From: SAR324 cluster bacterium
Lineage (GTDB): Bacteria > SAR324 > NAC60-12
Direction of reading: 5' to 3'
Assembly: GCA_029245725.1 (NCBI GenBank)
Contig: JAQWOT010000129.1
Location: 1 to 51,439 of the forward strand
Length of the DNA: 51,439 bases
Within the stretch, counting starts at the first letter, position 1, and every line of letters begins with the position of its first letter. Shown in pieces: positions 1-9,058 of this stretch. Both the position numbers and the translations under genes were made by a program. The notes under the pieces were generated by a model, which did not search any database, was not told the origin of the DNA, and saw only the letters and a program-made list of their open reading frames with translations.

Positions 1-424
1 AATCAATGGCTCCCTGGTTGAGAGTTTGGCTATTGAGTTTGGCAAGCAGTGTAGCTGAGCTGAGTATTTCAGCGTAGCGGTAGATGAAGAGGCGCAGGGG
101 AATGTTGAGATTTAAAGAGAGTGAGATTTGATTCGAAGGCAGGCTCAGGATTCCTGATCCAACAGAATTGGTGGGTCCCTGCTCGGAGAAGCTAGTCCCT
201 CCGGGGACAACGACAATGAACTCAGTGGCACGGGAACTGGAGCCCGCTCTTTGAGCACTGCGTTCCGAACTCCGGTGTTGCAGAGTTAGCGTGACCTCAG
301 CTTTATCAAGAGACTCACCTTCCTTCGGTAAAGGAGCACATGTGCTCAATGGCAGGGAAAGAGAAAGTAAAATTAGCCAGAAACAACAGAGATAAATTGG
401 GAATTTCTGCTTTGTTTTACCCAT
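1..424 (-). CDS. Partial secreted or lipoprotein-like protein (C-terminus off the window)
   Basis: An open frame runs leftward from an ATG at 424 to the edge of the window, about 141 codons without a stop. The first residues are basic (MGKTKQK), followed by a hydrophobic stretch ending in LSLPLSTCAP, which looks like a signal peptide. The Cys at about residue 30 could be a lipidation site, although Thr before it is atypical of a lipobox. The rest is Ser/Thr-rich with no domain I recognise. The upstream 190 bases are AT-rich and noncoding, so this gene probably has its own promoter. The product is exported by inference; its function is unknown. Confidence 0.6.
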   Translation of the reverse strand, partial: MGKTKQKFPIYLCCFWLILLSLSLPLSTCAPLPKEGESLDKAEVTLTLQHRSSERSAQRAGSSSRATEFIVVVPGGTSFSEQGPTNSVGSGILSLPSNQISLSLNLNIPLRLFIYRYAEILSSATLLAKLNSQTLNQGAID

Positions 425-567
425 AGATTTCGGCGTAGTAAATAGACTATGAACTACTTGCCAAGGAAGTAGCATTTTTATTTAACTAAAATTCTAATAG
501 TTGCTTATCATAAAAATTCAGCAAATTATTCACGAATCCAGTTAACAAGAACTCAACTTACTAGGAC

Positions 568-587
568 TTATTTTCAATTATTTTCAA
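568..587. repeat. Tandem 10-bp repeat, two copies
   Basis: The 10-mer TTATTTTCAA occurs twice head to tail, at 568-577 and 578-587. It lies in the AT-rich gap between the yejE stop and the lipoprotein-like gene, about 145 bases upstream of the latter. Spacing of one helical turn would suit a protein-binding site, but nothing else supports that and it could be chance in AT-rich DNA. Confidence 0.3.
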
Positions 588-616
588 ATTGCTGAGCAGT
601 GAGCCAATTTACAGGG

Positions 617-1651
617 TTATCCTCGATGCCGAGGATCAAAGGCATCACGGACGGCTTCACCAATGAATACGAGCAAACTGAGCATCAGAGCCAGCACGAA
701 GAAACCTGAGAGGCCAAGCCAGGGAGCGTGGATGTTAGCCTTCCCTTGAGCTAGAAGTTCACCCAGCGAAGGCGAACCAACTGGCAGTCCGAAGCCAAGG
801 AAGTCGAGGGAAGTCAACGTGGTGATCGAGCTGTTCAGCAGAAAGGGTAGAAAGGTCAGGGTGGCGACCATTGCGTTAGGCAGGATGTGACGACACATGA
901 TTGTGGTGTTGCTCAATCCAAGGGCTTGGGCAGCCCGGACGTATTCGAGATTCCGACCTCTAAGAAATTCAGCCCGGACGACCCCAACAAGCCCCATCCA
1001 ACTGAACAAGAGCATGATGCCGAGCAGCCACCAGAAATTGGGTTCCACAAAGCTGGAGAGGATGATCAACAAGAACAGCACTGGTAATCCAGACCAGACT
1101 TCAATGAAGCGCTGCCCCCCCAGATCAACCCAGCCTCCGTAGTAGCCTTGCAGGGACCCAAAAGCCACGCCAATGATCGAACTGAAGACCGTCAGGCAGA
1201 GTCCAAACAAAACCGAGATGCGAAAGCCATAGATCAAGCGCGCCATCACGTCGCGTCCCTGGTCGTCAGTTCCCAGCCAGTTTTCTGCAGAAGGAGGGGC
1301 TGGTGCCGGGACACTCAGGTTGTAGTTGATCGTGTCATAGCTGTAGCGAATCATTGGCCAGAGGATCCAACCTTTTTCTTTGATCAGGTCCTTGACAAAA
1401 GGATCAGTATATTCCGCTTCGGTCGCAAACTCTCCACCAAATTGAGTCTCAGAGTACTCTACCAAAAAAGGGGTGTAAAACTCTCCGTCAAAGCGAATCA
1501 ACAGAGGCTTGTCGTTGGAGACAAGTTCCGCCAGTAGGCTGAAGAAAAAGAGAAAGAGGAAGAACCAGAGGGACCAATAGCCTCGTCGGTTGGCACGGAA
1601 AGCCCTCAGGCGTCGTTGATTGATTGGATTGGAGAGAAGAGAAGAAGCCAT
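617..1651 (-). CDS. yejE: ABC transporter inner-membrane permease, YejE/OppC type
   Basis: Permease subunit of the peptide/nickel (Opp/Dpp) ABC family. It closely follows the Escherichia coli YejE pattern: an RANRRGYWSLW start to the first membrane helix, a large periplasmic insert (SNDKPLLIRFDGE, then GTDDQGRDVMARLIYG), and the EAA-loop region EFLRGRNLEYVRAAQALG near residue 235. From the ATG at 1651 it is 344 residues, the usual size for YejE. An in-frame TTG at 1750 would add 33 residues, but those codons are the remnant of the upstream comF gene (GATLNEIVRVLK), so I reject that start. The partner genes yejA, yejB and yejF are not adjacent: the left neighbour is a lipoprotein-like gene and the right neighbour is the comF pseudogene. 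It may therefore be an orphan subunit or serve a distant transporter. Confidence 0.9.
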   Translation of the reverse strand: MASSLLSNPINQRRLRAFRANRRGYWSLWFFLFLFFFSLLAELVSNDKPLLIRFDGEFYTPFLVEYSETQFGGEFATEAEYTDPFVKDLIKEKGWILWPMIRYSYDTINYNLSVPAPAPPSAENWLGTDDQGRDVMARLIYGFRISVLFGLCLTVFSSIIGVAFGSLQGYYGGWVDLGGQRFIEVWSGLPVLFLLIILSSFVEPNFWWLLGIMLLFSWMGLVGVVRAEFLRGRNLEYVRAAQALGLSNTTIMCRHILPNAMVATLTFLPFLLNSSITTLTSLDFLGFGLPVGSPSLGELLAQGKANIHAPWLGLSGFFVLALMLSLLVFIGEAVRDAFDPRHRG

Positions 1652-1662
1652 GAGTGTTTGCT

Positions 1663-2441
1663 TTAGGAATCCAACAAGCGTCGAGCGAGTGTTAAACTGC
1701 CGACAAAAGTCACCCCAGATTTTTTTAAGGACACGCACGATCTCGTTCAAGGTAGCCCCTTAGGTCATCACGTCATCCACAAGCCAGACACGATAAAGTG
1801 TGTGCGTAAAATGAACCTCAAAAACATTCTGCACATTCTTGCGTCGTTGTTCAAGGTGATCACTTGACTGGATCCTTGGATTTTTTGGGTAATTGGATTG
1901 GTCTTGGGTAGGCTTAAAGTGGGGATGTGTCTCTGAATTTCCAATGCCAGCAATTGAGTCTGGTTGAACTGTCGCTAGCGCAAACGACTTTTGGAAAGAG
2001 CTACCGGAACTAACGCCCAGTCAACTCGACCCCCTGAATCGTCAGTCCTTCATGAAAAAGCATCCCCAGCAATTTACGGAGCCTCGTTTGTTGTGTAAAC
2101 TTGAAGCTCAGCAGCCACTCTCGAATCGAATCTTCGCAAAGTAATACGCTTTGACATTCGTCCGGATGCCAGGTTGGAAAATTCTTGCAGGCTGAGCAAT
2201 CAAATTGGGAGGGGTTCAGGGTAGGTTGTGCACAACGCAGACAGTGATTCCTGATCCAAGGTAGGTTGACCTCACACGAATAGCACAGCAGGTTGGTGAA
2301 AGGGCCTTCCGAATCTCCCCGAAGCGCCTGACCACACTGCCAACATTGACAGGGCAACCATTTGCCTGGATTCAGCCAACTCTCAAATATAGTTCGCCAA
2401 TTTGTCTTCCGACTTCCCATCTGCGGTTGAAGTTGAATCAC
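1663..2441 (-). pseudogene. comF: Degraded comF-family phosphoribosyltransferase
   Basis: The ComF layout can be followed across three frames. The 5' part carries the zinc-ribbon Cys pairs (CQCWQC, CYSC, CLRC, CSAC). Then come DWALVPVALSKSRLR, RQFNQTQLLA, DHLEQRRKNVQ, the PRPP-loop start VDDVMT, GATLNEIVRVLK and the tail SGVTFVGSLTLARR before a TAA at 1663-1665. Five lesions separate these pieces: a frameshift at the C5 run 2030-2034, an in-frame TAG at 1975-1977, a frameshift near 1855-1870, a TAA at 1758-1760 replacing a Thr codon in the PRPP loop, and a frameshift at the T7 run 1720-1726. Intact ComF proteins act in natural competence and DNA uptake. With two stops and three frameshifts this copy cannot make a normal protein. 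Its 3' end lies 11 bases before the yejE ATG. Confidence 0.9.
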
Positions 2442-2739
2442 CTAGGGTAGGGTTTTTTTCGTCGAAACTTTGATTGTTCAAGGGCAACAGACCCTGGACA
2501 GTGGGACGACCACGCCAAATGCCAAGTATCAGAAAATAACCGGTCAGTCCCCCAATTACCAGCAAGCTGAACTCTCCCCACTGTGAGGTCAGCCCAAGAT
2601 CCAAACCAACCATAGCCCCCGGAATGATAGCGAATCCTGGAAATCTTAGCGCTCGTTCACTGCCAGCCAACAGCAATGTGAAAGCTCCAATGAATAGCCC
2701 CAGAATCGTAGCCAGGATAAGAATTTGTAGAAAAGCCAT
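2383..2739 (-). CDS. Small integral membrane protein, unknown function
   Basis: 118 residues from the ATG at 2739 (MAFLQILILATILG). Two or three hydrophobic helices are visible: residues about 3-23, about 33-50 and about 57-73. A polar, acidic C-terminal tail rich in Ser, Asp and Lys follows (DSTSTADGKSEDKLANYI). An upstream ATG at 2781 would add 14 polar residues but puts charge before the first helix and has no better ribosome-binding site. The 3' end overlaps the 5' end of the comF pseudogene by 59 bases in another frame. I do not recognise the family. Confidence 0.6.
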   Translation of the reverse strand: MAFLQILILATILGLFIGAFTLLLAGSERALRFPGFAIIPGAMVGLDLGLTSQWGEFSLLVIGGLTGYFLILGIWRGRPTVQGLLPLNNQSFDEKNPTLGDSTSTADGKSEDKLANYI

Positions 2740-2800
2740 GTTGTCTTTTGGGTGAGGGATTTGATGAATCAAAAATCTCATTTTCAGAGATGGTTATTTG

Positions 2801-3541
2801 TCAAGCAGGATCGTCAAATTCTGGAGGAGCCGCATAGGCTTCGTACTCGACCAAAGATTCCTGCAACAATCGATCACCGACGTCTAGGGTTTCCTTTTCC
2901 AATTCAGCAACCACTACTCGGTAAGGAGTGTTGCGCTCCACAAAGATCAGATAGAAGGGAAGCCATTCGCCAGTGAGTTGGTAAATTCCCTGACGATACC
3001 AGGCGGCTTGAAAGGCATAGTGCCATTGCGTGTTGGCCTCGGTGATGGTCCGATAGGAAAATTTGAGATCGGCAATAAAGGCTTTCTCCGGACAGAACAG
3101 ATCCAACCGGCCTTTGCAGCGCAAGCTGTTCTCAGGGGCTTGCCAGAAAAGCGAGACCTCCTTGAGGCTATTTTCCAGCATCCAGCTTGCCTGTGGGTGC
3201 GTGTTGACTGCATTCTGCGCATTCATTAATGCATCCCAGATGTTGGTGGGAAGCATGGTTGGACGAGATTCTTCGCTGGATGGTTGTTCCTCTGCTTCCA
3301 GTTTTTTTAACTTTCTGAGTGAAATCCCCGGAGCAAGTCGCTGATAATCCTGTTCAAATCTTTCAGGTTCAAGCAGGAGGCAGTGGCCCGCATTGCCGAT
3401 CAGGACTCCATGCGGGTTGTAGTAATTTCCAGGTCGAAAAATCTGCTTAAGGGTCGACTGATTCAATCCTTGAGCTTGTTGATATTGCTCAAAAGGCATC
3501 TCCTCAAAAATACCGGTTTGAAAGTTGGCTTCCTCCATCAT
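2801..3541 (-). CDS. PD-(D/E)XK nuclease-like protein (RecE/DUF3799 type)
   Basis: 246 residues. The core resembles the PDDEXK-like domain found in phage exodeoxyribonuclease VIII (RecE) and related proteins. An N-terminal region reads [10 protein letters not shown] and then [10 protein letters not shown]. The catalytic signature follows: [18 protein letters not shown] (Asp, then D-x-K) and a Gln/Tyr helix [12 protein letters not shown]. The start at 3541 overlaps the gcvP stop by four bases (ATGA), the signature of translational coupling; a longer start at 3565 would run further into gcvP. No phage genes surround it, so it is a chromosomal copy without visible recombination partners. DNA processing is the family role. 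What it does downstream of gcvP is unknown. Confidence 0.75.
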   Translation of the reverse strand: MMEEANFQTGIFEEMPFEQYQQAQGLNQSTLKQIFRPGNYYNPHGVLIGNAGHCLLLEPERFEQDYQRLAPGISLRKLKKLEAEEQPSSEESRPTMLPTNIWDALMNAQNAVNTHPQASWMLENSLKEVSLFWQAPENSLRCKGRLDLFCPEKAFIADLKFSYRTITEANTQWHYAFQAAWYRQGIYQLTGEWLPFYLIFVERNTPYRVVVAELEKETLDVGDRLLQESLVEYEAYAAPPEFDDPA

Positions 3542-6420
3542 CGATATGATTCCACTGTTGGGCAAGAGCAGACAAGGTTTCGGTCTCCATAGGCATTGTC
3601 GATTCGATTGACGGTTGGCCAGAATTTTTGGGTTTGCATGCCTGGCAAGGGATACGCTGCGATTTCTCGACTGTAGAGATGATTCCAGACCTCAGCGGTT
3701 AGGTCCAATTGAGTGTGTGGAGCGTTGACCAATGGGTTGTCCTGCAAAGGCCAGGTTCCCTCTTCTACTTTGCGGACTTCTTCACGGATCTTGAGCATTG
3801 CTTCACAAAAACGATCCAATTCTTCTCTGGATTCACTCTCCGTTGGTTCAATCATCAGAGTTCCAGCGACAGGCCAGGACATGGTGGGTGCGTGAAATCC
3901 ATAGTCCATTAGACGTTTCGCAATGTCTTCCTCAGAGATTCCGGAAATGTTCTTCAGTGGTCGGATGTCCAGAATACACTCATGTGCCAAGCGTCCGTTG
4001 CGACCACGATAGAGAATCGGATAGGCACCGCTGAGTCGCTCTGCCATATAGTTTGCGTTGAGGATGGCAACCTGGGAGGCTATGCGCAGATTCGGTCCTC
4101 CCATCATACGAATGTACATCCAGGAGATTGGCAGAATGCTAGGGCTTCCCCAAGGTGCAGCAGAAACGGCACCACCTGTCCGATTTTCGGCAACTTTGAT
4201 GATGGAGTGGTTCGGCAGATAGGGGGCCAGGTGAGAACGGACGCCAATGGGGCCCATTCCGGGGCCTCCACCTCCATGTGGAATGCAGAAGGTTTTGTGC
4301 AGATTAAAGTGCATCACATCTGGTCCAAATTGACCGGGTTGAGCTATGCCCACCAGTGCATTCAGGTTGGCTCCATCCATATAAACCTGTCCACCAAAGC
4401 CTTGGATGATTTCACAGATGCTGCGGATTTCTTCTTCGAAAACTCCATGAGTCGATGGATAAGTTACCATCAAGGCGGCTAGTCCGCTAGCGTGTGCTTC
4501 TGCTTTTTGACGAAGATCATTGACGTCAACATTCCCTTGGGAATCGCAGTTGACAACCACTACTTTCATTCCTGCCATCTGGGCACTGGCTGGATTGGTA
4601 CCATGAGCAGAACTGGGAATTAGACAGATGTGACGATGTGCTTCTCCTCGGGAGATATGATAGTTGCGGATGGTCAGCAACCCTGCGTACTCGCCTTGTG
4701 CTCCAGAGTTGGGCTGCATTGAGATGGCATCAAAACCGGTCAATTGCATCAGCCAATCTTCCAGTTGTTGAATCATTTTCTGCATTCCTTGCGCCTGCTC
4801 CACGGGCACAAATGGATGAAGAGACCCTACACTTTCCCAGGTCACCGGGATCATCTCAGCGCTGGCATTCAATTTCATTGTGCAGGAGCCCAGAGGAATC
4901 ATAGCCCTATTCAGCGCCAGATCCTTCTCTTCCAGATTCCTGAGGTAGCGCATCAATTCTGTTTCGGAGTGGTATCGATGAAAAACAGAATGGCTCAAGA
5001 AATTTGATTCTCTTTGCAAGCTTTCTGGAATGCCGGCATCAGAGGAGTTGGCTTGACTGAGCAAGGCATCTAAATCTGCTTCTACTCCAAAAACTTTGAG
5101 AAGCTTGCTGACATCTTCTGGAGTCGTAGTTTCGTCAAGACTAACTCCGAGATGAGTTGAGTCTATCACTCGAAGATTGATCTTAGCTTCTTGTGCACGC
5201 TGCAGAATTTCTGGCTGTTGCGTTATGGCGTCGATGCAAAGGGTATCAAAAAACTGATCATTCGAGGCAAACCCACCCTGATCCAGACCTTGTCGAAGTA
5301 GTGCCGTCAGGGTATGAGTCCTTCTAGCGATTTTTTTGAGACCATCAGGACCATGATAAACTGCATAAAAACTTGCGATGACAGCAAGCAGAACCTGAGC
5401 TGTGCAGATATTGCTGGTGGCCTTCTCACGGCGGATATGTTGCTCACGAGTCTGCAAAGCCATGCGAAGGGCAAGCTGTCCCTGTCGATCTTGAGAGACA
5501 CCGATTAATCTTCCTGGCAGAGATCTTTTCAAGGTGTCACGCGTTGCCAGAAAGGCAGCATGCGGTCCACCATAACCCATGGGTACTCCAAAACGTTGGG
5601 CACTGCCAAAGACGATATCAGCCCCCATCTCTCCGGGTGGTTTGAGGAGCGTTAGGCTGAGTAAGTCCGTGGCCACAGCTACCAAGACCCCTTGCTGGTG
5701 CATGGCTTCGATCCATTCTGACCAATTATTGATCACCCCAAATGTATTGGGATACTGCAATAATGCTCCGAAATAGTCCCCGCTTGGTATTTCTGCTGGC
5801 TCACCAACCACCAAATGAATGTTCATCGGCTCCGCTCGGGTCTGCAGAAGATCGAGGGTCTGCCGGTGCACATTGTGATCAACAAAGAACTGATTGCTTT
5901 TTTTCTTCGAGTGACGTTGACAGAGTGTCATCGCTTCTGCAGCTGCAGTGGCCTCGTCCAACAGCGAAGCGTTGGCAACCTCCATTCCTGTGAGATCTAA
6001 GACCATTTGCTGGAAATTGAGAAGCGCTTCCAATCTTCCCTGGGCAATCTCCGCCTGGTAGGGAGTATAAGCGGTGTACCAGCCTGGATTCTCCAGGAGG
6101 TTTCGGCGAATCACATTAGGCAGGTGTGTTCCATAGTAACCCTGACCCAGAAAGCTCTGCCAAAGCTGGTTAGCCTCCATCATTGATTTCAACTCATTCA
6201 GCGCCTGCTCTTCACTTGCTGGTTTCAGGTCCAGCTTGCTTTGTGGCTGCAGAATGTCATAGGGCACCGTTTTTTCGAGCAAATCCTCTAGAGATTGCAG
6301 CTCTAGGAACTGCAACATTGCTTGTTGTTGAGCCTGGTTTGGCCCAATGTGACGGTGGACAAAATCTGCCGAAGGATGAAGTTGATTAAGTTCTTTGAGC
6401 AAGCTTGATTGTGTAGGCAT
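3538..6420 (-). CDS. gcvP: Glycine dehydrogenase (decarboxylating), glycine cleavage P-protein
   Basis: 960 residues from [12 protein letters not shown], full length for the single-chain P-protein. It decarboxylates glycine with pyridoxal phosphate and transfers the aminomethyl group to the lipoyl group of the H-protein. The PLP lysine sits in [18 protein letters not shown] (Lys about 709). Other family blocks are visible: [13 protein letters not shown] near the N-terminus, [15 protein letters not shown] in the first lobe, and [16 protein letters not shown]. No gcvT or gcvH lies in the window, so the rest of the system must be elsewhere. An upstream extension to 6468 is possible but lies before the canonical N-terminus. 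I saw no glycine riboswitch in the 5' region. The stop overlaps the next gene by four bases. Confidence 0.97.
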   Translation of the reverse strand: MPTQSSLLKELNQLHPSADFVHRHIGPNQAQQQAMLQFLELQSLEDLLEKTVPYDILQPQSKLDLKPASEEQALNELKSMMEANQLWQSFLGQGYYGTHLPNVIRRNLLENPGWYTAYTPYQAEIAQGRLEALLNFQQMVLDLTGMEVANASLLDEATAAAEAMTLCQRHSKKKSNQFFVDHNVHRQTLDLLQTRAEPMNIHLVVGEPAEIPSGDYFGALLQYPNTFGVINNWSEWIEAMHQQGVLVAVATDLLSLTLLKPPGEMGADIVFGSAQRFGVPMGYGGPHAAFLATRDTLKRSLPGRLIGVSQDRQGQLALRMALQTREQHIRREKATSNICTAQVLLAVIASFYAVYHGPDGLKKIARRTHTLTALLRQGLDQGGFASNDQFFDTLCIDAITQQPEILQRAQEAKINLRVIDSTHLGVSLDETTTPEDVSKLLKVFGVEADLDALLSQANSSDAGIPESLQRESNFLSHSVFHRYHSETELMRYLRNLEEKDLALNRAMIPLGSCTMKLNASAEMIPVTWESVGSLHPFVPVEQAQGMQKMIQQLEDWLMQLTGFDAISMQPNSGAQGEYAGLLTIRNYHISRGEAHRHICLIPSSAHGTNPASAQMAGMKVVVVNCDSQGNVDVNDLRQKAEAHASGLAALMVTYPSTHGVFEEEIRSICEIIQGFGGQVYMDGANLNALVGIAQPGQFGPDVMHFNLHKTFCIPHGGGGPGMGPIGVRSHLAPYLPNHSIIKVAENRTGGAVSAAPWGSPSILPISWMYIRMMGGPNLRIASQVAILNANYMAERLSGAYPILYRGRNGRLAHECILDIRPLKNISGISEEDIAKRLMDYGFHAPTMSWPVAGTLMIEPTESESREELDRFCEAMLKIREEVRKVEEGTWPLQDNPLVNAPHTQLDLTAEVWNHLYSREIAAYPLPGMQTQKFWPTVNRIDNAYGDRNLVCSCPTVESYR

Positions 6421-6608
6421 GAAATATTCAAGGAAAATTAAAAGATCAGGTAAGTAGCTTGATATCACTCAATGAATCATGACAAATTCCGGTCATCGCT
6501 GCAAGGTTGGTACTAGTAAATCTTAAGATCTTGAAAGCCAATCCGACTTTGCCAAAATTTTCTGATCATTCTTCCATTCTTTGTTTGCAGCGAACAGGAG
6601 AAATAGTT

Positions 6609-6647
6609 ATGGTTTGCAAATTAAATTGCAGTTGTTCTTTCATTTAG
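6609..6647 (+). CDS. Possible 12-residue Cys-rich leader peptide
   Basis: A short open frame encodes MVCKLNCSCSFI and ends in TAG. It is preceded by AGGAG at 6596-6600, eight bases before the ATG, which is a much better ribosome-binding site than any seen before the next gene, whose ATG lies nine bases after this stop. Three of twelve residues are Cys. The layout fits a leader peptide that couples translation to the HTH-EIIA gene or senses Cys-tRNA supply, but no attenuator hairpin was identified. This is inference from position and Shine-Dalgarno quality only. Confidence 0.35.
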   Translation: MVCKLNCSCSFI

Positions 6648-6656
6648 TCGAAGTCC

Positions 6657-7322
6657 ATGGCTCAGATGCTCACCATCACGGAGGTGGTTAATTTACTCCG
6701 GGTGCCAGAAACAACGATTCGTCGCTGGATTCAGCAAGGGGAATTCCCTTGTACTATTCGGAACGGCAAACCGCTTGTCAATCAGGCTACGCTGATTTCC
6801 TGGGCAGAAGCCAAGCACCTCCGCTTGGGTTCATCCGCACTGGGCAAAAAGGGAAATCTTGTTACAAACAATTTGTTGGCTGCCTTAGAATTGGGTGGCA
6901 CTCATTACAGGCTCAAGGGTGAAGATCGAGATGCAGTTCTTAGACATCTGCCGGGACAGATGCAGTTGAATAGGATCTCGCCACAAAAATTAGAGACACT
7001 CCTATTGGAACGTGAGAACCAGTCGTCAACTGCTCTGGGTAAAGGAGTAGCGGTTCCTCATCCTCGCTATCCATTGCCCATCTCGAAGTCCCAATCCCGT
7101 GTGGATGTTTTCTTTCTCTCTTCACCTATCGAATGGGACGCACCAGACAGACAACCTGTCCATACACTTTTTGTTTTGCTCAGCGCCGAATCTTCCCACC
7201 ATCTTAAGATCCTTTCGCAAATAGCTGGTCTGCTGCGGCAAGCAGGCGTCGAGGACTTTCTGCAGCAGGCACCCCCACAAGATGAACTCTTGGACTACAT
7301 TCAAGCAAGAACTTCACACTAA
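6657..7322 (+). CDS. HTH domain fused to PTS EIIA (PtsN-like) regulatory protein
   Basis: 221 residues with two parts. The N-terminus (MLTITEVVNLLRVPETTIRRWIQ) is an excisionase/MerR-type helix-turn-helix of about 60 residues. The C-terminal 150 residues form an EIIA domain of the nitrogen/fructose type; the phosphorylatable His is His135 in GVAVPHPR. This architecture suggests a DNA- or protein-binding sensor whose phosphorylation reports phosphotransferase status. No EI or HPr gene is in the window. The 3' end overlaps the ClC gene by 41 bases, so the two are cotranscribed and the EIIA may control ion transport. The start is uncertain: no ribosome-binding site precedes 6657, and a leader ORF ends nine bases upstream. 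Confidence 0.85.
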   Translation: MAQMLTITEVVNLLRVPETTIRRWIQQGEFPCTIRNGKPLVNQATLISWAEAKHLRLGSSALGKKGNLVTNNLLAALELGGTHYRLKGEDRDAVLRHLPGQMQLNRISPQKLETLLLERENQSSTALGKGVAVPHPRYPLPISKSQSRVDVFFLSSPIEWDAPDRQPVHTLFVLLSAESSHHLKILSQIAGLLRQAGVEDFLQQAPPQDELLDYIQARTSH

Positions 7323-9057
7323 GCTTCAAACTCTCCTACCAAGCACGCCTCTAGGAGAGGGCGAACGACTGTCACACTTTCGAGCTCATTCTGCCCGTGA
7401 AACTGTTGTGATGATGCTATGTGCTCTGATCATTGGAGCTGGTAGCGGGGCCTTGGCAGTGAGTCTAAACTGGGGTGTCCACTTCCTACAAGAATCCATT
7501 CTCTTTCTCCCTGATCTTGGCCAGATTCTGATGCCAGCACTGGGAGCGGGTTTAGCTGTTTTCATGATTCGAAATTTGTTGAGAGATCCTTCAGGACACG
7601 GGGTTCCCGAAGTGATTCATGCTGTACTGCATGACGCGAGAAATCTGAAAAAAAGGATGATTTTTTCCAGGTTTTTAGGAAGTCTATTAACTGTTGGAAC
7701 TGGGAATTCTGCTGGACTAGAAGGGCCCACAGTCTGTATTGGAGCTGCTTGGGGGGCTGTGGTTGCGCGCTGGCTGAATACAAATGAGCGCCGTAGCAAA
7801 CTACTACTTGGCTACGGGGTAGCAGGTGCGGTTGCAGGGATTTTCAACGCTCCTTTGACGGGTCTGATTTTTACACTGGAGATCATTCTTGGTGAGTGGT
7901 CGGTATTGACTGTCTTGCCTTCGATCATTGCTGCAGTGACTGCGACAGAGTTCAGTCGGGTCCTGATGGGCAATAAGATCACATTTACACATGAGTTTGA
8001 GTTCTTCGACCCAACCTCCTTGGTCGCCTGTGTTCTCCTTGGAATCCTGACAGGCCTCGTCTCAATTGCATTTTCCAGAAGCCTCAGTTGGTCTGAGAAG
8101 AAATTTCATAAGATAGGAAGTCCGTGGGCGAGAGCTGCCCTCGGAGGTGCAATCATTGGGGGAATGGCCTACCTCAATCCATCCGTGCTTGGAGAGGGCT
8201 ATAACATCACCCAAGAGTTCCTGGCACAGATGGATCAGCATACGGTCGAATGGGTCCTATTTTTTATCTTACTGAAATTCATCGCCTGTTGCGTGACTCT
8301 AGGTTCCGGTGGTGTGGGAGGTGTCTTTGCTCCAAGCCTCGTGCTTGGCAGTGCGGTAGGTATGTCTTTCGGCTTAATATTGGGATTGACTGGTTGGGAA
8401 GGTGTGGCAGAACCAGCAGCCTTCGCTCTGGTTGGTATGGCTGGGATGGTGACTGGAGTGATGCATGGGCCTCTGACCGGGGTTTTTCTGGTCATGGAAT
8501 CCACAGGGGGATATTCGCTGATTCTTCCCTTGATGCTCACTGCAAGCAGCGCCATGGTAACGAGTTCATTTTTGGAAGTGGGTTCTGTTTATACTCGAAA
8601 TTTGATTTTCAAAGGTGATCTAGTCAAAAGAGGATCTGATCAACATTTACTACGATCACTGTCGAGGGATTTTCGGGATTTGTTGGATCATGATTTCCTA
8701 ACAGTCCGAGACAGTACCCTCTTGGGAGAGTTTGTAGAGGTCTTCAAAAATGCGCATCGTAATTATTTTCCGGTTCTTGAAGCAGATTCTGATCGTTGCA
8801 TCGGAATTGTTTTTCTAGATGACATCCGTTCCTACCTATTTGATACCCATCTCTACAACATAGTTTCCATGGGTTCAATCATGCGCTCTCTACCCACCAT
8901 CTCTACAAATGAGTCTATTGAAGAAGCGCTGGATAAATTTGAATTGAGTGGGGCTTGGGCGTTACCGGTGATGGATGGCAAGGAGCGCTTTTTGGGGATG
9001 CTTTCAAAATCAACTTTGTTTGATCATTACCGAAGGGAGTTGCAAATCACGGTTTAA
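7282..9057 (+). CDS. ClC-family anion channel or transporter with two CBS domains
   Basis: 591 residues. The membrane part (about 35-415) carries the ClC signature loops: GTGNSAGLEGP (139-149, with the gating Glu at 147), GVAGAVAGIFNAPL, and GSGGVGGVFAPSL near residue 345. The C-terminal 150 residues contain two CBS domains, ending in GAWALPVMDGKERFLGMLSK, which in this family bind adenine nucleotides. By alignment to the E. coli exchanger around FNAPL, the internal proton Glu (E203 there) is Ile201 here (TLEIIL), so strict chloride/proton exchange is questionable. The start at 7282 lies inside the EIIA gene; later starts would remove part of the first helix. It ends one base before a convergent gene. 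Confidence 0.93.
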   Translation: MNSWTTFKQELHTKLQTLLPSTPLGEGERLSHFRAHSARETVVMMLCALIIGAGSGALAVSLNWGVHFLQESILFLPDLGQILMPALGAGLAVFMIRNLLRDPSGHGVPEVIHAVLHDARNLKKRMIFSRFLGSLLTVGTGNSAGLEGPTVCIGAAWGAVVARWLNTNERRSKLLLGYGVAGAVAGIFNAPLTGLIFTLEIILGEWSVLTVLPSIIAAVTATEFSRVLMGNKITFTHEFEFFDPTSLVACVLLGILTGLVSIAFSRSLSWSEKKFHKIGSPWARAALGGAIIGGMAYLNPSVLGEGYNITQEFLAQMDQHTVEWVLFFILLKFIACCVTLGSGGVGGVFAPSLVLGSAVGMSFGLILGLTGWEGVAEPAAFALVGMAGMVTGVMHGPLTGVFLVMESTGGYSLILPLMLTASSAMVTSSFLEVGSVYTRNLIFKGDLVKRGSDQHLLRSLSRDFRDLLDHDFLTVRDSTLLGEFVEVFKNAHRNYFPVLEADSDRCIGIVFLDDIRSYLFDTHLYNIVSMGSIMRSLPTISTNESIEEALDKFELSGAWALPVMDGKERFLGMLSKSTLFDHYRRELQITV

Positions 9058-9058
9058 A

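Noticed and set aside
1652-1750. TTG-initiated N-terminal extension of yejE, with AAGGGG upstream
   Set aside because: The codons read GATLNEIVRVLK, the ComF C-terminal region, not part of YejE; the ATG at 1651 matches the family start.
1768-1953. A 61-codon minus-strand frame that could be called a small gene
   Set aside because: It is an out-of-frame fragment of the comF pseudogene; homology resumes in the adjacent frame.
3538-6468. Numerous open frames on the plus strand opposite gcvP
   Set aside because: They are antisense shadows without ribosome-binding sites or recognisable domains.
6421-6656. Possible glycine riboswitch upstream of gcvP
   Set aside because: No aptamer-like conserved segments or paired stems were seen in the 5' region.
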